This document shows positions 45,466 to 57,533 of a stretch of DNA of 64,000 nucleotides, in pieces. The DNA comes from Medicago truncatula. Lineage: Eukaryota; Streptophyta; Magnoliopsida; Fabales; Fabaceae. Every line of letters begins with the position of its first letter. Position 1 is the stretch's first letter. Both the position numbers and the translations under genes were made by a program. The stretch is taken from NCBI RefSeq assembly GCF_003473485.1, contig NC_053045.1:39778494-39842493 (forward strand), in the 5' to 3' direction. Below the pieces are notes generated by a model. The model worked only from the letters and a program-made list of their open reading frames with translations. It was not told the origin of the DNA and did no database searches.

Positions 45466-46620
45466 TTTTTTTAAGTCCTAACATACTCGAAACCATGGAC
45501 ATTTGCACATTATTTATTCTCAGTTTGTTTACAAAGTGTGGTATCATAGGAGTGGTGTTTCACTATTTACCACTGTCCTATAAGAAGCAATTTTTGGGTT
45601 GAGAATGTCTTTGAAAATAAGACACCATTCATCGGTGATTGAACAATAAAAAAATAACGGTACATCATATAATTACGGGGAGAAAAGAACGTTTTAGTAA
45701 GACTATTAATAAGACTATGATCAATTTTATTAACTTGTCTTAAAAAAAACGACTTTATAATCGATGTTATCCTTAACGATCGTACAACATTTGCACACTG
45801 CCCCTCCTAATTCATTTAACATGTTTGAGGAAGAGTTGAAAGCAATAAAAAAACTTGTTGCTTCCTTTTGCAGCGTAAAAAAAGGTGTGAGGATTTGAAT
45901 CCCTTTGACCATGTCATTTTAATTTTATTTTGTTTCTCATAGGTTTGGTGCACCGGATGTCTGATATTCTATTTGAGTTAGTGTTGGGTGAACACTTATT
46001 CCAATGAGATTTGAATTTGAGTTCATCATATTATAGAAGTCTAACCTCTGATGTTAAAAACAACCTTAGTCAATCTCCCTCGGTTTAAATCATTCATGGT
46101 GCAAATTATCATACAATTAATATGTTCCATTTTCTTCAATAAATGCAGATATTCATAATTCATTTATTAAGATAAATGAATTAGGTTAGAAAAAACCTAA
46201 TAATAATTCAAATGTAGGCATAAGAGTTACTATGACTTGTAGTGTGATACCATGTGATTTTATTTTACCACACAAACCTATCTACTAGCATTGTTAAGAA
46301 AAAAGTAAAAAAAAAAAATCTAAACTGAACCAGTTCGATCTGGTTCAATTCGGTTTGTGAGCCATCAATGCAGTGCAGTTCATTTTAAAAGTTTTTTTTT
46401 TTTTTTTTTTCTAAAATAGTCATAATATTCAATTTGGTATAGTTTTTGAACTTGTTAACAATCTTAATTATTAGTTAATAATAGATATTTAGTACAATTC
46501 CGTTAAAAATAGTTTTGGTTCAGTTGAGAACTACAAAACCTATGTACAAAACCTACATATATCAGTTTGGTTCGGAACGAACAATTACAGTTCAGGTTTC
46601 TTCTTTAACCAAACTATGAA
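45466..46620. other. Intergenic; degenerate GGTTCGG element
   Basis: No gene. At about 46310-46620, GAACCAGTTCGATCTGGTTC near the left and AGTTTGGTTCGGAACGAAC near the right resemble the ends of the hAT element at 55683-57278, but no clean borders are left. Confidence 0.4.
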
Positions 46621-47084
46621 CAACATAGTCCAAGGTTTTGTCTACATGCACATGAATGATGATAACAATACATAATAAAGAATATACCGAAACCACTAAC
46701 GCTCAATATTTAATTTGCTAATTTTATATGTAGTACATGGTGTCACAGCATCTCTTTTGATAACCTATTGTTACTTTTCCTTGTAAGCTTCCATTGCATC
46801 AATTTGTATTTTATAAGAAAATGTAGTACTCTCATAGTCCCATTAATAATAGGTCAAAAGAGTAAACAAGTACTGTTAATTAAGGCTAGTAGTGATTAAA
46901 GTGAAAAAAGTTCCATACTAGCTAGTATAGTATGTAAGCAACATTATGCACTCCCAATATAATTATAGTGTAAAATCTCATGCTTATGTCAAAGCCACTT
47001 CAAGCTTAGCACAGAGCAAACCTAATCCACTACAATAATTTCCTCTCTTGAATATTGTAATATTCCATGCTGTGTTTTTTGATG

Positions 47085-47093
47085 TATATAAAT
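47085..47093 (+). promoter_or_regulatory. TATA box of the CASP gene
   Basis: GATGTATATAAATGAG lies 64-72 bp upstream of the CASP start codon, giving a short leader of about 40 nt. Confidence 0.65.
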
Positions 47094-47156
47094 GAGTACC
47101 ATTCTGATACTTGTTCACTCTCAAGTGAAGAAAAGAGAATACAAGTTGGAACAAAA

Positions 47157-48364
47157 ATGAAGGTGAGTACAATTGAGAGTGGTGAAATTTCAAAAGGAGC
47201 ATCATCCCCAAGAAAAGGGATGAAGAGAGGGCTCTCAATAATGGATTTTATTTTGAGAATTTTTGCAGCTATGAGCACACTTGGAAGTGCATTGAGTATG
47301 GGAACAGCAAAGCAAACTATGCCTTTTGCTACACGTTTTGTTAGATTCAAAGTTTCATTTCATGACCTTCCAACATTTTTGTAAGTCATCACTATTCCTA
47401 TGTTTATATAAGCCTTAATATAATTAACATATCATACACTTTTACTTGAAATTGTGAACAAAAAGAAAATTGACTATGATGATGTGATTCATATTTGATT
47501 AATTTCAGGTTTTTTGTGACTGCCAATTCTATTGTATGTGGCTACTTAGCTCTTTCACTTGTCCTGTCATTCTTCCACATTGTAAGGACTATTTCAGTCA
47601 AAAGTAGGATTCTCTTGGTCTTTCTTGATACGGTAAACACACTATTTCTTTTATTTTCTAGTCATATATTGTAGTTCCAAAGTTATATATTTGTTTGGTT
47701 AATGGGCAAGGGGAAATTTTTATTATCAAAATAACACTAGTAATGTCTTATAAACTTGCACATAAATTTAATGATACATCTCACAAATTTTCGAAGAGAT
47801 TTTTTAAGTAGTATGAACAATAGTCACACAGTGTAATCTAACTGGGTACATATCATAAGCTAAAACCTTTAATCCATTTGGATTGGCCTAGTAGTGCTGG
47901 CTTGAGACCTTGGACTGTGCTCCTCTCAAGGTTTCAGGGACGATTTCCCCTGGTGCCAATTCTAGTTGGCTAAATATGTTGAAACTTTTAACCACTTAGT
48001 ACATAGTCGTTAAACTCTTCTCTTCTCTTCTCTTCTGTTCTTTGCCAATTCTGAGAGGCGGAATTTTGGAAAATTTCCTACAAAAACTTGGTATTTACTG
48101 CCAAAAAGTTCTCTAATGAAAATTGAAATTGAACTTGTGAAGGTTATGTTTGGTCTTCTTACATCTGGAGCCTCAGCAGCAGCTGCCATTGTTTATGTAG
48201 CTCACTATGGAAATCCCAGTGCCAATTGGTTTCCTTTCTGCCAACAATACAACTCCTTCTGCGGACGCATTTCGGGTTCACTCGTTGGCTCTTTCATTGC
48301 AGTTGTTATATTCATGATACTTATTCTCATGTCAGGAATATCAATAAGCAAAAGCAAGCATTGA
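47157..48364 (+). CDS. CASP: CASP / CASP-like Casparian-strip membrane domain protein
   Basis: CASPs are four-span plasma-membrane proteins that form scaffolds directing lignin deposition in the root endodermis. Three exons (47157-47380, 47509-47632, 48143-48364) join in frame with GT-AG introns to give 189 residues. Features: [20 protein letters not shown] with the conserved TM1 Arg; extracellular loop 1 [22 protein letters not shown]2 [22 protein letters not shown]3 with the conserved Asp ([19 protein letters not shown]); loop 2 [19 protein letters not shown] with paired Cys; and TM4. The loop 1 DLPTF signature favours the true CASP clade over distant CASPLs. The start at 47157 lies after a TATA box at 47085. 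Intron 2 carries a SINE and a (TCTTC)n tract. Root endodermal expression is inferred from the family. Confidence 0.92.
47876..47985 (+). mobile_element. SINE remnant in CASP intron 2
   Basis: TTGGATTGGCCTAGTAGTGC (A-box-like) and TCTCAAGGTTTCAGGGACG (B-box-like), then TGGTGCCAATTCTAGTTGGC: same family as 4207-4333. Borders approximate. Confidence 0.6.
48012..48045 (+). repeat. (TCTTC)n microsatellite
   Basis: Repeated CTCTT/TCTTC units in CASP intron 2. Confidence 0.9.
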
Positions 48365-48608
48365 AATAGTGGAGACATGGAAATGTATATAGTGGTGTGG
48401 TGTGTATAGCCTTGTATAATTTGTTTGTCTAGCCTTCCCTTTAGGCTTTGTTGGTAGCTTTAAGATTTCGATACAAAATCCGAGTGTGATTGTTGCGTGC
48501 GTGCGGAGAATACCGGTTTACTCTTGAACGTGTAAAGGAAATAACTTGTCTATTTCATTTTTTTTTTCAAGAGAATGAATGCTTCAGTAATCACAGATTA
48601 TTATATTA

Positions 48609-48783
48609 AGGGAAATGTTAACTAGTGCGTCCAGGACACCCTTTAAGACCTTTAAATAGTATTTTTTTTTTTTAAATTTATGTAATCAATGCATCGGAAA
48701 TTGAAATATTTTACTTTTTTATAAAATAATTTCTTCTTTTGAAATGCTTAGAAAGTGCCCTGAAAGCACTCGTTAACAAAACC
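48609..48783. mobile_element. GTTAAC-ended MITE, 175 bp, 8-bp TSD
   Basis: TTATATTA at 48601-48608 and 48784-48791. Ends AGGGAAATGTTAACTAGTG and CACTCGTTAACAAAACC-type. Same family as the cluster at 38597-40232. Confidence 0.8.
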
Positions 48784-48896
48784 TTATATTAATCATGGGA
48801 CACGAGGCTGTGATGTTAATCTGATAGTATATACAAATCACAATAGATATTTTATTTCTCACATCACAATCATTAGGCTGTTAAGAATTGATTAGT

Positions 48897-49118
48897 CTAA
48901 GCAAAGTGCTTAATCTGATCTGCTTCGTGTCTTAGGCCTAACATTCTCAAGAATTCAATATTTAACTTTGAATCAACACAGCCGTCATCATTTTGATAAG
49001 GCATGGTGCAAAAAAGAAACATATTATCTTTGAAAACCTCTTTGGATAAAGTTATTGACTTAGAATTTACCACCAACCTAGCATCTTGTTTGAACTTTTT
49101 CAAATGAGGAATGTGATT
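48897..49118 (-). pseudogene. Unrecognised coding fragment between CASP and NAC
   Basis: The minus strand has a 68-codon protein-like frame without an ATG: LKKFKQDARLVVNSKSITLS, then KEVFKDNMFLFCTMPYQNDD and LNIEFLRMLGLRHEADQIKH, ending in a stop at 48897. Composition is unlike random AT-rich sequence. An upstream in-frame stop (near 49122) and lack of a start suggest a terminal exon relic. Family not recognised. Confidence 0.35.
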
Positions 49119-49374
49119 TTAGATGTGTGAACTTTTATTAAGAGCCAATAAACTTGTTCTTTTGTACAATTTGTATAAACAGTTTCAACAAAGCATTGAA
49201 AATGAAAATCTATTTTATGGTATAACAGGATATTTGACATAGTACGATAAAGGTCTAGTACAAGTGGTTGATGCGTAGAGTGTGTAAGTGTTGTAAATCA
49301 CGGATACCGAATTTGATTCCTATTAATAAAAAAAGATATAAAACATTATTGACATATCTAGAGTATCTAAATTC

Positions 49375-50703
49375 TTATGCTAAATAATTATGCATTTGTT
49401 TCACAAATATTGGCTGATTGGTGATGCTACTATGTGAATCTGCTTCATAATGGTTGGTCATTTCAACAGGCTGAGGTTTTACATAGGGGTCAATTCCAAT
49501 ATTGGAATTGTTGATTTGAAAATCCAAAGTTGAACCATCAGATAAGATTGGACCAAAGTAATTCATATCCAAAAGATAAGTAAGTGAACAACTCCTTGTA
49601 AGGTTCATCATTTCTAGTTCACCATCATCATTATTAGTTATTATAGAATCATTAAATTGATGTGTTGAATAATCCTCTTTTTGCTGCAATGTTTTTCCCA
49701 TGTGCTTCTTCTTATAGATCCTGCATAGAACCCAGTCATCTAGCTGATGACACATACAAGCACAAAGGAAAGGTTAATCATAAAGTAACACATTAAACAT
49801 ATCATAACGAACACCTAAAATTCAGGATTTAAAGAATATACACCGTCAGTGTAAAACAGTTTTGCATCGACATTCAATAAAATTCACTATGACATGGAAA
49901 CTTTTAGGTATCTTATTAGATGTCGAAGTGAAATTGTTTTACACTGACAGTGTAACAAACAAGTATAGCAAAATAGGCCAATGATTAAAGGGCTTTACCC
50001 TCATGGATCCAATATGCTTGCTAGTTTGTTTTTGTGATCCAATCAATCTGTACTCATGCATAATCCAATCAGTTTTGACACCCTTTGGTGGTCTACCTTT
50101 GTAAAATACCAAAGATTTCTTCACACCAATTTGCTTTGATCCACTTTTGATTGCCTTGTCTGTGCCAGTAGCTTTCCAATATCCAGACAAAGTTGCTCTA
50201 TTAGGCCTCACCCCATTTGGATACTTTCTTTCTCTTGGGCTAAAGAAATACCATTCATTTTCCTCAAACTCAGATTTATCTGCATTCTATAATTGGTCAG
50301 TGCCTAATAAAAAGCAAAGCAGACACAACTATATAACACTAACACTTTAGATTGAAGACGTGACCAATACACGTCACTAACACATATGTACATTCAATTA
50401 CTTTTATTTTCTCAAATTATGTGTTAGTGCTTCGTAGATGCAGAAATAAAATGATCACATTATGAAGTGCAATACATACATATTTAAGCATAATAACAAA
50501 AATATGTGAAAAAAGATGTTACAAAGTATATGTATACCAGGCAATTCCCATGGATCAAATTTATAGATATCAACTTCTGGTATGATAGATGCAGGGCATG
50601 GCTTTGATGTAGCTTGATTACAAAGGTAATGCACAATTAGTTCCTCATCAGTTGGATGAAATCTAAAGCCAGGAGGGAGTTCAGAGCTTGCACTACTCTC
50701 CAT
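49375..50703 (-). CDS. NAP-like: NAC transcription factor, NAP (ANAC029) clade
   Basis: A plant-specific transcription factor. Three exons (50703-50538, 50279-49999, 49743-49375) join in frame to 271 residues. The NAC domain shows subdomain [21 protein letters not shown] with [21 protein letters not shown] with [17 protein letters not shown] with [32 protein letters not shown] and a nuclear-localisation-like [10 protein letters not shown]; and [14 protein letters not shown]. The SKPCP...[13 protein letters not shown] signature matches AtNAP, whose clade promotes leaf senescence; that role is inferred. The C-terminus has [20 protein letters not shown] and lacks a membrane anchor. Start at 50703 ([13 protein letters not shown]) is the usual NAC start. 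It faces CASP tail to tail at 1.0 kb. Intron 2 contains a MITE. A remnant of a second copy is at 37837-38106. Confidence 0.95.
49841..49952. mobile_element. MITE in NAC intron 2
   Basis: CACCGTCAGTGTAAAACAGT at the left and GTTTTACACTGACAGTG at the right, flanked by TA. 112 bp, entirely within intron 49744-49998. Confidence 0.8.
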
Positions 50704-53099
50704 TAATTGGTATAGTTTAGGATAATAGAAATGTGACACATGAAAAGGGATAGAAAATTAAAGAGGCTTCGAGAGGAATTGAATTAATCAAGGTGTTTGA
50801 AATGTTTGAAAGGAGATTGGTGCCTCTTTTATGGTTGAAAAGTTTTTGTCGTTTATGTGTAGTTGCATGGCCTTGATTGGATGATATTGATAGGATAATT
50901 TTTTTTTCTTCTTATTCCTAAGTAGTATAGTACATGCGTCATACCATTACTATGCTCCAATATGGGACCACTACTATTTTACATATTTATCCGTTGCACT
51001 GACTTTTGGCTATGATTCTTTGAATCAATACTTATACTTTTATGTCTATATCCAGATTGGTTATTTAGCATTCAATTACATGGGGAATATTATTGGCATA
51101 TTGAAAAATATTTAGTTTCACATAGTAGTATAATATAGGTTGTATCTGGGATGATATAGATGAGTTCAGCAATGATGCAACTCTTGATTCAGTTTCAAAA
51201 TAATGATGGAGGAGTTAGAAGCTACTAGCTGGAACAGGTGTCTTATACACGTTCACACCAAGTTCTTAATCTTCATTTGGCAGCACAAAAAATGCGGTCC
51301 CCGCTGAGCTTTTCTAAAACCATATTATTTATGAGAATATTGGCCAAAAAAAGCACATGTGGAGCTTAAATATTTTTCAATTGGATGCTACCATGTCACA
51401 TTACTTTAACCCATAATATTTATATCTTTTAATAATATTTTTTTTGTTTAAATTCTTTGGTTATATATTTTAATGTTAAGAATCAGTTCTTCATATAAGA
51501 ACAATTTTAATTTACATGTAGTTGCAATTCCACTTGTTAGAATAATATTTTAGAAGTAATAGTTCCAAAGTCTTTTTAATTAGTAAAAAAAAGTAATGCT
51601 TTCAAAGTTTAAAAACCTCATAAGTAATTCTTGTTGGAGGATGCACTTGAAATGTAATTGCTATTTTTACACCATGTGATTTTAATTTATAATATTAGCT
51701 TGTTCTTTGTTGTTATAGTCAAATAGAGATTAAGTCTTGTAGGTGTAGCTCGACTCGTAGCTTGTCCTTCACACTAATAGTGTGTGAGTCTAACAACTAG
51801 TCTACCAAAAGAAATTAATTAGTGATAAATGAGTCTTTCGTTCAATATTTTAAAAGCAAGACGACCTTAGAACCATGTCCAAATGTGTTACTTTTGCCAT
51901 GAAATATGGAGAAATTAGGATTCATAGCTTTATGCAGACGCATGAATGACAAGGGTTTGACGCAGTTTCAAACATAGCATAAGTGTCTTAGCTGTTATTG
52001 TTGGAATAGAGTTATCACTGATTGTGATAAGGTTAAAATTCCTCAGTTAGAGGTACAAGCAATCACATGATCAAATGAACCACAAATTCCAAGATTTGGT
52101 TGAGCATGATGATTTATGTGTTACACATCATAGTACTACTAGTAACACTCTAACACTCTCAATCAAATATTACCTTTTTTTATTTTATGAAATTCATGTA
52201 AGTCATATTATGATCTATTTTTAAATGATGGAGCCTAAATGAGTTTTAAAATTATCTACGACCATTCATTTTTTGTCATTAATAATTTAACACATTCATG
52301 CATTCAATATAAATCTACGGCGACCATTCATTTCTAGATGCAGATAATTCAAAGCTCTCACATGAAGAATTGAGTTTTAACCTTAAATTTATTATTCAAT
52401 TCACACTTGCACGAATCTATTTAAATATAAATTACTTTACATTTCATTATTTTAATTCATTTATTTCATAAGAATCAAATTCCCTTTTCAGGCTTTTTTT
52501 TCCTTCATTTTTCTTCATCATAAACTTTATTAATACATTACTTACCTTTTTTTTTTAAAAAAATTGGAAATTGTCTCAACCCCCACTATATTTTATACCA
52601 CTCTAGGAAGTGGACAAGTCCAGGAGGTGGGAGAGAATTTTTTTATACAGAATGTGAAGGGATAAACTTAGATCAGATGTGGCTGCTCTGCTTGATCTTA
52701 TGACTCATGTCTTCAGTTTCATGACCAATGGACTGAATTGACCACTTCAACGATGCTGCGTCATATTTATTAAACTCCAATCAATCCGTTATGATAGTTA
52801 TCAGAACTACAGCCACAGTTATGTGTGACGTGTGTCCACTCTCAAAAGGTTAGCATATAGCTTTTTTTACTTGCATAGCCTATAACATTGGAGTTTGGAC
52901 TAAGATTAAGATAAGAACTACTACTCCATAATAATATGTCAAAATCCTCAATATTTAAATCATACCTCTACTTGTCCATCTCTCTCGAAATTAAAATGCA
53001 TAGGTTGACCAAAATTTATCGAGATCAATTTCTGACTCTTACATATGAAAAAATTCAAAGAAATAAGATAATTCACCTTATATGCTCCACAAATTCTTT
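50704..53099. other. NAC upstream region and intergenic DNA
   Basis: Presumed NAC promoter and 5'UTR (CCATAAAAGAGGC on the minus strand near 50830 could be a TATA box). Beyond that no gene or bounded element was seen. Confidence 0.45.
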
Positions 53100-53200
53100 G
53101 ATGATGATTACAATAAATGAAGACATCAAATAAAAAAGGAAATTTATACATAAGTGAAAATGAAGAATCCATTTATCCAATCAATCAATCAATAGTTGTG
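53100..53200 (-). pseudogene. Copy of the 3'UTR of the edge gene
   Basis: GAAGACATCAAATAAAAAAG, GAATCCATTTAT and CAATCAATCAAT match 63689-63760, the 3' flank of the gene at the right edge, in the same orientation. The coding part does not match. Confidence 0.55.
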
Positions 53201-55650
53201 TCCGCGTCTTTCACCACCAAGGACATTTTATCGTTGAACACCTTTGTGATCGACCACACAACAAGAAGAGCCAAAACATGCCCATCCTCCAGATCATGAA
53301 CATCATAATACTCAAGCATGGTTTACGTCACTCAACAAACTTCATATCTTACTTTTTTTTTTTTTTTTTGCAATGGTAACCTCCTCGACATCAGTGTCGA
53401 TGCTTTTTCAGAGCACGTTGCCACAAGTATGGACTTGAGGAATCTCCAAGCAAGAAGAAACATTGGTAGCACCACTTAGATTAAGGAGTTTGTCGAAGAA
53501 CCATGACTTCAGCTTTTGTTGCCTAGACTTGTCGATTTTCCCAATTTTCTTGCTCTCGTTAGGAAGTTTCACCAACTTTCTGAAAGTTAGGCATGTACTC
53601 TATAAGAAAAAGAATAAAAATAAAACAAAGGAAAAGTCAAAATCAATTCAACAAACAACAAAAATCAGTAAAGAAAACATGCGAGCATACCCGACAAGGC
53701 CCTCGACTCCACATTGCTTGCACACTTACTTAACCAAATTATAAGTGCGATGTAATGGGATTTTGTCTTTGGATTACCTTCAGCATAAAAAATAGTTTTC
53801 CTTTTTGTCGGTAAAAAGAGTAGAGGTGAAGCTCAATATACATATACAAAGAGACGATCATAATTGTCACACTCCTTTTGTCTTAGACGATCGTACGCAT
53901 ACAAAAAATACTTGGTCCTAAACTCGCAATGGTCTTGTACCCAAAAAAGGGAAATTTGGGATACTCTTTAGTCATTAGTTCCTCGACATTATTTTTGACA
54001 TCCTCATGCAAAAGAATCGCTGATCGGTCAGGTCATCATCAAATTATTAAGGGAAACTCATATCTTCGCCCAAACGGAAGTATCTATCTTCAAATCCTCG
54101 AATTGAGTCTATGAATATCTCAAAAAAAAATGTAGATTGCTTCAAAGAAACCCAATTGGTTTTCGTTTCTCATCGGACCACATAGCATATTGATATTCAA
54201 AAGAATAAATGAATGGTTGACACTGAATCCAGATACACATAAAGAAATTTGAAGGCCTTGATAAAGGCCATTGAATTCGAGTGCAGTTGAGAAGGTGCAA
54301 TCCTCAACCAATTGAAAATTTCCTTTTTGGAAAGGGGAAATGGCACCCTAAAGTTCATATTCCTATATACAATATCATGGTGGCATTTCACATGGGAAAG
54401 GTTAATCCTTTTCCACCATGGAAAAGTTGGATTCAATGATTAGATTAAGTGAAGAACATATTCTTAACATGCTCTCTCAACACTAGATTTTTCTTCACAC
54501 TATCTTCCAACAATTTAAAAATTCTGAAAATTAATTTTTAAAAATTGAAAAAATCGAAAAAATATAAAAAAATTCAGATAATTTTTTTAAAAAATTTTGT
54601 AATTCTTTTATTGGAAGTTAGAATTTTTTTTTTGAAAAAATGAAAAAAAAAATTGTTCAGAATTTTATTTCAAAAACCTTATTTTCCAGAATTTTATTTT
54701 TTTAGAAAAATAAAAAACTTTAATTTCAAAATATTTTTTTTAGGATTTTTATTTTATTTTTCAGAATATCTTATTTTATTATAAAATTAAAAAAATATAT
54801 TCTATTTAGAAAAATAAAAACTTATCTTAGTTTCCAAAATTGTAATTTTATTGAAATAATTTTTTTTTTCAAAAAAAAATATTCTAACATTCAATAAATG
54901 AATTACAGAATTTTTTTTAAAAAAAAAAATCGATTTTTTTAATTTCTGAAAATTAATTTTCAGAATTTTTAAATTGTTGGAAAATAGTGTGAAGAAAAAT
55001 CTAGTGTTGAGATAACATGTTAAAAATATGTTCTTCACTTAATCTAATCATTAAATCCAACTTTCCCATAGTGAAAAAGGATTAAACTTTTTCCATGTGA
55101 ACACACACCCAATATCATACATACGAACCTTCATTCCCTCAGATTGTGTGTTCCTTTGGTTACATGAATTGGTTCCACAAAAACCCAATAGTTGCTAGAT
55201 TTTCTCCCAACGCGAACAAGTGTATGCTTCTTAGTACTTTTCTTGGCAATTTCACCTGAAAAGTGGAGAAGAATTTTTTTTATTAAACTATCCTCGACAA
55301 TATTATTGATATCTCCTCGAGGTAATAAATGTGTTATACACAACAAAACACTTGAAAAAGGTTTCAAAAATGTGTCTTTTCAACATTTCCTATTCGACAT
55401 GTTCCTTGGGGTTCCACATATTGCTCAAAATCACCACTTTTATGCTACAAGACTAATGACTTGTGGGGTAAAGGCTATATTCGACAACCCATCTTCTGGG
55501 CATGGCCCCAATACTAGCCAAAGGCCCATAATGGGTCTTTGGTCTATCACATTACAATCGAGCAGAACCCCAATAAGAGATCTAATCGCACGAATGTCTA
55601 AATGTTACACTCAATTTCATACGAAAAAGGATTTTACTAACATAGTTTTT
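53201..55650 (-). pseudogene. Gypsy-type transposon gag-related relic, interrupted
   Basis: On the minus strand a frame at 54197-54360 reads FRVPFPLSKKEIFNWLRIAP and SQLHSNSMAFIKAFKFLYVY, the pattern of the plant putative gypsy-type transposon domain (AP.QLHPNSWAF..AF..L). Upstream coding-like sequence lies at 55130-55650 and downstream debris at 53201-54130, with many stops and frameshifts. A Mutator MITE (54379-55109) splits it. No intact protein is possible. The extent outside the QLHSNSMAF region is inferred from continuity. Confidence 0.55.
54379..55109. mobile_element. Mutator-type MITE, 731 bp, 9-bp TSD
   Basis: Perfect 9-bp duplication CAATATCAT at 54370-54378 and 55110-55118. Inverted ends GGTGGCATTTCACATGG and CCATGTGAACACACACC. 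Long arms share TTCTTCACTTAATCTAATCA and GTGTGAAGAAAAATC with 20225-20405 and, more distantly, 12745-14104. Confidence 0.88.
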
Positions 55651-55682
55651 TAATTTCCATAATTATTAACGCCTCTTGCATG

Positions 55683-57278
55683 TAGGGATGGGCAAAAAGA
55701 ACCATGAACTGAACCAAACCGCGCGAATCGAACCGAACCGAACCATTATAGTGGTTCACGAACCAAACCGTTAATTTATTAACAGTTCTTGAACCATAAC
55801 CGAACCATCTTGAATCGAACCGAACCGTTTGAACCGAACCAAACCACTTGAACTGTTTTTTTTTTTAAGGAAACCACTTGAACTTTTTCTTGGATCTTTC
55901 CAAAAAAACAACTTATTTAAAATAGCTTATTTTAAAAAGCTTTTTTTATGCAAAACACCTAATTTTATGAAAACAACTTATTTTAAAAAAACATCTTATT
56001 TGAAAAACAGGCTTTTTTTTTTTTAAAAAAAAAACTTATTTAAAACAGCTTATTTTATACAAAACACCTTATTTTAAAAAACAACTTATTTTTAAAAAAA
56101 CAGCTAATTTTATGCAAAATAGCTTATTTGAAAAACAACTTATTTTAAAAAAAAAGCAACTTATTTTATGAAAAACACCTTATTTTAAAAACAGCTTATT
56201 ATAAAAAAAAAAAAACAACTTATTCAAATTTTGAATAAAATAAGTTGTTTTGAATAAGTTGTTTTAAAATAAGTTGTTTTCATAAAATAAGCTATTTTTT
56301 AAAATAAGGTGTTTTGCATAAAAAAAGCAATTTTAAATAAGCTATTTTTTAAAATAATTTGTTTTGCATAAAATGAGCTGTTTTGAATAAGTTGTTTTGC
56401 ATAAAATAAGTTGTTTTTAAAAAGAGATTGTAACAAGCTATTTTTAATAAAATAAGCTTTTTTGAATAAGCTGTTTTTCATAAAAGAAGCTGTTTTGAAT
56501 AAGCTGTTTTCAAAAATAAGTTGTTTTTCATAAAATAAGTTGTTTTTTAAAATAAGGTGTTTTGCATAAAATAAGCTGTTTCGAATAAGTTGTTTTTAAA
56601 ATAAGTTGTTTTTCAAAAAATAAGTTGTTTATCAAATAAGCTGTTTTTTTTTTAAATAAGGTATTTTCATAAAATAAGCTGTTTAGAATTTTTTTTAAAT
56701 AAGGTGTTTTGCATAAAATAAGCGGTTTTGAGTAAGCTATTTTTAAAAAGAGATCGTAGTAAATTGTTTCAAATCTGAAGCAAACTAACCGCGAAAGTAA
56801 ATATTAATACATATTTTTTTACCGTGTTTAATCTTATATATTACATTAATTTAATCTATATTATTATTACTTCATATCTTTCAAAAAATAATCGATAATA
56901 ATTTTCATACTATAATTTTTATTTTTTAATATATTTTGCATTAAACTTATTATTTTACTGTGTTTGTGTAATAATAATATTAATAAAAAAAATTATATTC
57001 TTAAAAAAAAGTAAATAAAAAAATATTTTGCCTTTGGATAAAAAAAAGGATAAAAAAACACAATTAAATTTACAAAAGAATAAAAAAAATACATTTCGGT
57101 TCAAAATATTAGTTTTGGTTCGGTTCGGTTCATAGGTAAGAAAACGGTTAATCGAACCATAACTTTGGTTCAGTTCGGTTAGCTCTATACTTGAAACGGT
57201 TCGGTTTGATTTTCCCAAACCATTTCAAAATTTCAGTTCGGTTCGGTTGTTTAGGTTAACCGAACCATGCCCACCCTA
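55683..57278. mobile_element. hAT element, 1.6 kb, 8-bp TSD
   Basis: Perfect 8-bp duplication CTTGCATG at 55675-55682 and 57279-57286. Ends TAGGGATGGGCAAAAAGAAC and AACCATGCCCACCCTA. Sub-terminal GAACCGAACCGAACC on the left and GGTTCGGTTCGG on the right. No transposase frame; the middle is a minisatellite. Confidence 0.9.
55890..56760. repeat. Inverted minisatellite of AACTTATTTT units
   Basis: The left half (to about 56225) repeats AACAGCTTATTTTAAAA-like units of roughly 17-25 bp. The right half repeats the reverse complement (AAATAAGCTGTTTT). The centre near 56225-56240 is the symmetry point. Alternating direct arrays therefore form a ~0.85-kb foldback. Confidence 0.85.
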
Positions 57279-57454
57279 CTTGCATGTAATGATGAGCCAA
57301 AGTTAGACAGTTACAAGTCCTCACCATCTATAACCATCTCGTCAATGTCTCTTTTGCGTTAACTCACAAGGCTCTGCATCTCACTTATGAAAGGGGTATT
57401 CCATACAAGTTCGTCGGATGCTATTCTAGTCACTTCAATCAAGTAATTTCTTTT

Positions 57455-57533
57455 TTGTGGTGGCCGAGGTTTGAATCCGAAACTTGCATATATTATGCAT
57501 TGTCCATTACAACTGAGTTAAGCTCACGAGGAC
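57455..57533 (-). mobile_element. Truncated SINE (29939 family)
   Basis: GGCCGAGGTTTGAATCCG, then TTATGCATTGTCC and GAGTTAAGCTCACGAGGACA: matches the head and B box of the SINE at 29939, inverted. Confidence 0.65.

Noticed and set aside
55192..55653. 153-codon plus frame
   Set aside because: It is antisense to the gypsy-type relic and shows no domain; its length is explained by the coding bias of the opposite strand.
55890..56760. CRISPR-like array
   Set aside because: Units are short, variable and without unique spacers, in a plant hAT element; it is a minisatellite.
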